DNA of 64,000 nucleotides. Source: Malaya genurostris (Eukaryota; Arthropoda; Insecta; Diptera; Culicidae). Made by a program: the position numbers and the translations under genes. Positions 57,953 to 64,000 of this stretch are shown here, in pieces. The notes below the pieces were generated by a model that saw only the letters and a program-made list of their open reading frames with translations, was not told the DNA's origin and made no database searches. Each line of letters starts with the position of its first letter. Position 1 is the first letter of the stretch. The stretch covers positions 144,752,091 through 144,816,090 of the forward strand of contig NC_080571.1 of NCBI RefSeq assembly GCF_030247185.1. The letters are read 5' to 3'.

Positions 57953-59955
57953 TTAATCCACCTCGTAGTGAGATGATACCTTTTTTTATCAATCCGCATG
58001 TGTTTTTTGTATGAATATTCTTCGGTGTTTAAGTTTTCATTTTTTAATGACCGTCGTTTTAAGCGACAATTTGAGATTTTAATCACTCATTACTCTGTAA
58101 TGTCCAAACTGCAAATCGGATCGAATTTAAATCTAGAAGTGTGATAATCGATTAAAGATGCCATGTTATGTAAGTTCCACTTTAGAGTTTACGGTAATTT
58201 AAGGTACTTCCAGAGCCGGTATTCAGGAACCAGCATAACCCAAACCGATTCGTATGGCCATATGACGAATAAATTACAACAGTTTTGAGTCCAACTTTGA
58301 AGCTTTTCGGGATTGTCATCTTCTATATCGGTTTGAATTTAAAAAGTTCATCATCATGTAATTCGAGAACCGGAAGTCATAATTGGATAAAATTAATTAA
58401 TTTTTGTGTGTATGTATAAAATTAATAAATTTTGTATATAAGTTTATTTTAATTTGAATTTTTGTTTCTGAAATTTGATCAGGCTTTTTTTGAGAAAACG
58501 ATTGAGCTTTGAGGAACGATTTTATTCTGGAACCGGAATTCTAAAATCGGTATGGCCGAAGTCAGATAAATTTACCTGAGTAGCTGTATAGTTTACATTT
58601 GTTTCAAAATATTTGAATATCAGTGAAGACATCTTTGAGAAATCATAGCACGAATTAAATTTTTAGGTTACTTCTGAATCGACAACTGAATACCACTAAA
58701 ACTGAAAAAAGTTAATTTTTTTTTATCGACTATCCAAATCTGCTAACCCGATAAACCTGATTAATATATGTGGAATAGACATTTTTATACCAATCACCCT
58801 GTATCTCCGAAACCGGAAGTTGGATCTGACTGAAGAGCAAGATATTTTATAGAATCTTGATACTTTTCATTCAAATCTTAGATGATTCTTAGATTTCATT
58901 TGAATCTTAGATGATTCTTAGATTTCATTTGAATCTTAGATCGGTTCAGACATCTACGAGAAGAATGAGTTACACAATTTTGATTTCGTTTCACATATCA
59001 TCCTGTAGTTCCGGAACCAGAGGTCAGAACCAAACATAATTCAGGAACTTTGTTTGGGAGCATACGAATTTTCGTATGAATCTGAATTTGTAGAAAAGAA
59101 ATTTTCCGAGAAAATTGAGTAGAATTATTTGGGCACACGCATTTGCTGGTCTCGACGAACTGATTCGAATGGTATATGGATGTTATGTTCTTCCAGCATT
59201 TATTGCTGCAAGTAGTTTAAATCAATATAATTAAGGAATTACTTTCAACTCGAAAATGCTGATATCATCTGGTTTACATATGTCATATTCGAACGATTAT
59301 GTTGCCAAAAACGAGCCGTGCTAAAATCGGTCCGAAGCTAAATGTCATGAAAAAGGATGCTGTACACAGTCTTTTTGGTACTTAGATACAATTGTATGTT
59401 ACAGTATAAAAAATCGTGTTTTCCGTTGCTCCCAAGCATTTCTTTGTCATACAGCGCTCAAAACTCCTACTGCCGGAATAGGGGGAAAAGTCGTTTACAC
59501 AAAAATTTCGATATCTCCGTTAAAAATAGACGGATTTTAACAATCTATGGGTTGTTGGATAGCTATTACCGTGCGGAATCTAAGTCTGAAAACATATACT
59601 GTTTTCAAGGTCAATTGTGACAGATACTGTCAAAAAACTGAAAATTCTGACATAAAACTTTGTATAACTCAAAAAGTAAACATCCGATCTCAAAACCATT
59701 CACTAGCGTTTTGGGTGACGGGGAGAACTTTCATTTGCGACTAGTTTGATCAAAATCGGTCCAGCCATCTCTGAGATCTCGACCTCTTAGTTGACAACAC
59801 ACATACAGACACACACACATACACACATACAGACATTTGCTCAGTTCGTCGAGCTGAATCGATTGGTACATGACATTCGGCCCTCCGGGCCTCGGAAAAT
59901 TTTTCGAAAGTTTGAGCGAATTCTATACCTATTTTTTATATATAAAAAAAAAGGT
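57953..59955 (-). mobile_element. 1.9-kb non-coding element M, copy 2
   Basis: Inverted relative to 33182-35105 and collinear with it from 'cgtgtttaatccacc' to the terminal ACCTATTTTTTATATATA. It has a local duplication near 58880-58930 ('ttcatttgaatcttagat' repeated) not seen in copy 1. Confidence 0.85.
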
Positions 59956-60019
59956 AAAACGTTAGAAGAAAAATACTAGTACTGTAAACTACTAAAAACG
60001 CAATCGGACGACTATTCGA

Positions 60020-60420
60020 CAGAAGAACGAAACACCATCGACGATAAAACCTTCCACTTGCTAGTTAAAAACACAAGACAGTGGACGGATGAAATTTACA
60101 GGATATTAAATTTAAAAATTAAACAAATCGAATCTATTAAAAAACAAAAAATGACGCAAACACAACCACATTTCGACGTGCGGCAGGCAACTGCCCTTGT
60201 CCAACCATATAACGGCTTTCTTGATTCAGCAAAACTGCTGAATGAGTTAACGCTGCCAGAGCACACCGCGATTGCCATTAAATTCTTGAAAATCAGACTA
60301 CCCGGCAAAGCCAGACAAGGTATCCCTGAAACAGTCGGTACAATAAATAATTTAATACAAATAATCGAGGTGAGATGTAAAGGCAACAACACTCCAAAAC
60401 TAAAAATTTCTAAATTTCTT
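60020..60420 (+). pseudogene. Gypsy-type gag fragment
   Basis: Frame 60058-60435: a helical start, then 'QATALVQPYNGFLDSAKLLNEL' in two parts and 'FLKIRLPGKARQGIP', a capsid segment of the gypsy/17.6 kind and different from the errantivirus Gag at 40676. Both ends truncated; no LTR next to it. Confidence 0.72.
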
Positions 60421-60446
60421 AAATTAATAACCTAAAACAAAAGTAG

Positions 60447-60607
60447 AGGTGTGTAATGTCAGAGACATAACTGGATGTCGTGAATACGAATAAAACTGAC
60501 ACTCTTTGTTTATACTTCTGAATATCAACTAGTTGATAGATTGTGTGAATTGCGCAAACTTTCCCTTTTTTCACTACTAGAATGTGAAACGATACACCCA
60601 AACTAAC
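60447..60607 (+). repeat. Dispersed repeat D fragment
   Basis: Same strand as 1921, from 'atgtcagagacataactgg' to 'aatgtgaaacgataca'. Confidence 0.8.
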
Positions 60608-61142
60608 ATCAAACATTCTGACACACAAATATTACATAATAACTAGTATAGTTCTTTATGTTAAATTATTGGAGGTTTTGGAAAGAACCCTTTATGAAGG
60701 CGTGTGTGAAGGGCAAATTATATAATTTTCTAAGATAATAAACACTGATTGGATATAAACGATTTTGAACACTGTTGCGAATTTAGAACTGTGAAAATTT
60801 CAAAACAAACTGATCATATTATTTTAGATTTGCACTGCACTGCTAATTTTAATTTTCGATTGACAAAGAAGCAATCTTTATAGTTCTTTAGGTAACATTT
60901 AGAGCCATTAGAAAGGCTGATTTTGCATAATGTTCCACAATGTTGTACATTTCCCGCTTTATTTTTCTCCAATGCAAACGACCACCAACAGGATGATGTA
61001 ATCGATCTTCTTCGAAGGGAAACTGGCACTGCGACCTGAGCGTTTGAGGTGCTATACCACGCAAAAGGTCTGCTTTCATTGACGACTGCTTCAATTGTTT
61101 AAAATTAATGAATATTTGAAACACGAATAGAATACTGTTTTA
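60608..61142. other. No recognised feature
   Basis: Minus-strand frames of 71 and 78 codons show no domain. Confidence 0.5.
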
Positions 61143-61715
61143 ATTTTTTTTTGCGTGAGCGTCTGTTACGAAATCTGAGAGACGAGATGTCAAAGCGTCG
61201 AATGACATTTCAGAAAGTATCAATATAAGCGTTAAATGTTTTGCACTGAATAATACAGTTCCATTTAGAAGCACTCCAGCTCACTATGATCTGTAAAATA
61301 TTCATATCGTTTTCGGAATCATTAATTTAGTTTGTTTGTTTCTGATTTGAAACAGTGAAGTGAATAGACACAACACCAATCCATTTACAAAAATATATAG
61401 AAAATATTTTAAATCTTTCCGTTGAGATCGTCAAGCTCAAGTTTTATTGTTGACAGTTTTAAATTATACAACAGTATGTCATTTTAGAACAGATATCCTT
61501 CACCGCGTTGCGAATAGCCTTAGAGACTATATTCTGGATTCGCTTGTTCGGTGTTGGTTCCTAATAAAGATCAATCTAAGCAGACTCTCGTGCATTTGAG
61601 GATTCAAAAGTGTGACGATTAATTGAAAATATCGATCATTAAAAATTTTGGTTGCCTTGTTCCACATCAATGGCTCGAACAACCCCAGGAGCTGATCCTT
61701 GTAGTTTTTTGCACA
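61143..61715 (-). repeat. Dispersed repeat A-B, uninterrupted copy
   Basis: Reverse complement of 9170-8800 joined to 8258-8065. The junction 'gaatagccttagagac' (61513-61528) is the empty PIF/Harbinger site. Confidence 0.88.
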
Positions 61716-62655
61716 TTTTACTCCATAACTCCGGAACTGGAAGTCGGATCCAAATAATATTCAGGAATTTTATATGGGATCAAAAGATCTTTCATTTAAA
61801 TCTATGTTTGTGAGAATTGGTTCAGCCATCTCTGAGAAAAGTTAGTGCACTTATTTTCACAATTTTTTACACATTTTACCCCATAATTCCGGAATTTTCT
61901 TCAATTCTCAAAAGAATAACCGAAATCGGTTTATTTGACTGTCTACTGATAAAAATTATCAATTGGAGAAGATGTGAGGTCGATTTAGAAAACTTTTTAC
62001 GGTTTTTCGCCCTTTTCAGTGATGATAAAAAATTTTAAACACACTTTACCCTATATTTCCGGATCCAGAAGTTGGATCCTGATGAAATTCAAAAATTTCG
62101 TATGGGACCATAGGACCTTTCATTTGAATCTAAGTTTGTGAAAATCGATAGCGCCATCTATGAGAAAAGTTAGAACACATATTTTCTTTTTTTTGCACAT
62201 TTTACCCCATACATACGAAACCGGTAATATATATTCAGGAATTTTGTATGGGACCAAAAGACCTTCCAATTGAATCTATGTTTGTGAGAATCGGTTCTGC
62301 CATCTCTGAGAGAAGTTAGTGCACTTATTTTCACAATTTTTTGCACATTTTACCCCATAATTCCGGAACCGGAAGTCGGCTCGAAATAATGTTCAGGAAT
62401 TTTGTATGGAACCACAAGACCTTTCATTTGAATCTAAGTTTGTGAAAATCGGTTCAGCCATCTCCGAGAAAAGTTAGTGCAAAAAACGTTACATACACAC
62501 TAACGCACATACACACACATACACACAAACACATACATACACACACAGACATTTTGCGAACTGAGTCGAATGGTATATGACACTCGGCCCTCCGGGCCTC
62601 GGTTCAAAAGTCGGTTTTCACAATTATTGCATAACCTTTCTATATGAGAAAGGCA
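61716..62655 (-). repeat. Repeat S relative with about 155-bp units
   Basis: Five loose units each starting near 'cacattttaccccataattcc' (about 61723, 61870, 62038, 62195, 62345), then a CA tract (62495-62545), 'tcggccctccgggcctcgg' and the terminus 'cctttctatatgagaaaggc'. Opposite orientation to the S copy at 14575. Confidence 0.8.
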
Positions 62656-62689
62656 AAAAATCCTTTAGCAATTTCCGTGAGGAATTATT

Positions 62690-63510
62690 ATTTTTTTTTG
62701 CAAGGTGAAATGCATTTACACACGGAGTGTGGGACTCTCCACAGGACTACCCTACTGTTGATTGGAACTACCCACTAAAACACCTTGGATCTCCAACCCT
62801 ACCTCCCCGGCGCCACCGCTAGGTATTACTTTGGGGTAGAAGGCTATTGGTGCTCACATCACCCTCCCCAGATTAATGCAGGATTGGGGCAGCAGGGACT
62901 ATGTCTAAGGGCTTGACGACCCCTCCCCCGGCAACTGCGAGTTGTAGGGCTTGCCTAGGATGCGGTGGGGTTTGGCAGTGGGCTCTGCTAATCCCCTACA
63001 AAAAGCTGCATATATCCGCAAGCAAGTCCTACCAAAGCGATCGTGTGCCGCTCAAAGTGCACAAGCCCAACGGGAGTGCCGACTCGGCACGTTAGGACTA
63101 ACGCCAGTGAGGTCCTAACTATGGCATACTGGCTACCATACCATCCATGGATACGATACGGTTGATCGGAATATATAGAGAAACTAGGGCTGACAGCTGC
63201 GGTATTCTACTCCTTCAGTAAAGCAGGGTGGAACCGGCTTGAAATGGCGAGTAGGCTAATGCCGCAGCTGCCTTCCGTCCCATAAAACCGTGGCAGGCCT
63301 TATGGCACGCCGTCTCACTTTCAGCCACCCGGTTGGGATGACTGGGTGGAAGTAGGTTCAGATGCCCTTTTCCTGATTTGCGCTGATCCGGCTCTGAGCG
63401 TAAAGCCAACCCTCGCATGGCCTCACTGCACCGCACAGGTAACCATGGGATCATGATACCGACTACTTTCGGCTGGGTTTGACGGTAGCCATAAGGGGGA
63501 CCCATATAAA
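62690..63510 (+). mobile_element. R1-like LINE, 5' UTR
   Basis: GC-rich compared with the surroundings. From about 'gcaaggtgaaatgcattta' to the ORF1 start. Short frames inside are interrupted. Such long GC-rich leaders are usual for mosquito R1-clade elements; assignment by recall. Confidence 0.55.
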
Positions 63511-64000
63511 ATGAGCTTTTCATCAACAACATCGGCGTCGAGTAAGGAGGTAAACCCTTTCGCAAGAGGGGGTTTGAGGACTCCATCCAGAACGGGTGCG
63601 AGAGAGGAGAGCGAGGCAGTAGCTGAGGAGACGAGTGACAGCAATGTCCATGTCAAACCAGCCAACCAGCCTGAGTCCCAGGAGCAAGGGAAGGAAATAA
63701 TCAAGCCGAGTATGACAGCGGTCATAGAACAACTCGACGCGATTATTGAATTCGGGCAGGAGAAATCCAACATCAGCAAGGAGCTGAAGGCGAATCTTCT
63801 GAAGCTACGTAAGGCCGTGAACGTAGCTAAAAGGGACCAAGAGGCGTTGATAGTTCGGCTAGAGGGTGGCGGAAAGTCGGAGAAGTGTTCTCAAACAGAG
63901 CCCTTCACCTTCGACACCGACAAAAAACAGGAGGCGGTCGACTATGCGCTCCGGCTCACGATTGAGCGGAATAAACAGCGCCGGAAACGCGCCAGGGATT
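63511..64000 (+). CDS. R1-like LINE ORF1, N-terminal part (runs off window)
   Basis: ATG at 63511 opens a frame that stays open to the last base (163 codons). A Ser/Thr-rich start with 'VNPFARGGLRTPSR' is followed by an acidic stretch and a predicted coiled coil ('EKSNISKELKANLLKLRK') and a basic end ('ERNKQRRKR'). This layout (disordered start, coiled coil, then zinc knuckles further on) fits R1-clade Gag-like ORF1 proteins. No defect is visible, so this element may be intact downstream. On the minus strand 123- and 118-codon frames overlap but look like shadows. Confidence 0.65.
   Translation, partial: MSFSSTTSASSKEVNPFARGGLRTPSRTGAREESEAVAEETSDSNVHVKPANQPESQEQGKEIIKPSMTAVIEQLDAIIEFGQEKSNISKELKANLLKLRKAVNVAKRDQEALIVRLEGGGKSEKCSQTEPFTFDTDKKQEAVDYALRLTIERNKQRRKRARD

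Noticed and set aside
63215..63779. Minus-strand frames of 123 and 118 aa
   Set aside because: Antisense to the R1-like 5' UTR and ORF1, whose forward frame fits a known layout.

Overview
The window is eukaryotic, intergenic and almost entirely made of transposable elements. The repeat content (Jockey-clade and R1-like LINEs, DD37D mariner, PIF/Harbinger with a MADF gene, BEL/Pao, a Ty3/gypsy element with env, GT-bearing dispersed repeats) and a metazoan histone H2A pseudogene point to an insect, most likely a culicine mosquito such as Aedes. That is my inference from family resemblance, not a database match. I see no intact cellular protein gene and no tRNA or rRNA gene.

Layout. 1-1.9 kb: two LINE 3' fragments, the second carrying a 260-bp (AT)n expansion. 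1.9-3.1 kb: a dispersed repeat, then a histone H2A pseudogene that keeps TATA box, initiator and histone 3' stem-loop. 4.3-7.5 kb: five hammerhead ribozyme motifs in tandem and inverted units of about 266 bp, a retrozyme-like array and the most interesting item here. 8.0-11.4 kb: a dispersed repeat carrying a PIF/Harbinger element (proved by an empty site at 61.5 kb) and a 0.8-kb inverted repeat with a hAT-type MITE in one arm. 11.6-12.8 kb: an ORF1-only 'half-LINE' with clean target-site duplications.

12549-31018 is a 9.2-kb tandem duplication. Each unit holds the start of a half-LINE, two TIR elements, an orphan histone stem-loop, a 329-bp satellite, a mariner split by an inversion, and a Jockey element that the mariner had entered. 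Undoing that one inversion rejoins both the satellite and the transposase, so the order of events can be read: Jockey, mariner, inversion, duplication.

30.5-32.9 kb: a second Jockey-type LINE that has lost its reverse transcriptase. 32.9-36.5 kb: a dispersed repeat interrupted by a 1.9-kb non-coding element, then a LINE 5' region with a run of small hairpins. 37.1-49.7 kb: a defective errantivirus-like Ty3/gypsy element (LTRs, gag, truncated pol, env). 49.8-57.1 kb: a BEL/Pao element with 314-bp LTRs, itself interrupted by a half-LINE. 57-62.7 kb: a 44-bp minisatellite, a second 1.9-kb element, a gypsy gag scrap and more dispersed repeats. 62.7-64 kb: the 5' end of an R1-like LINE whose ORF1 runs off the window.
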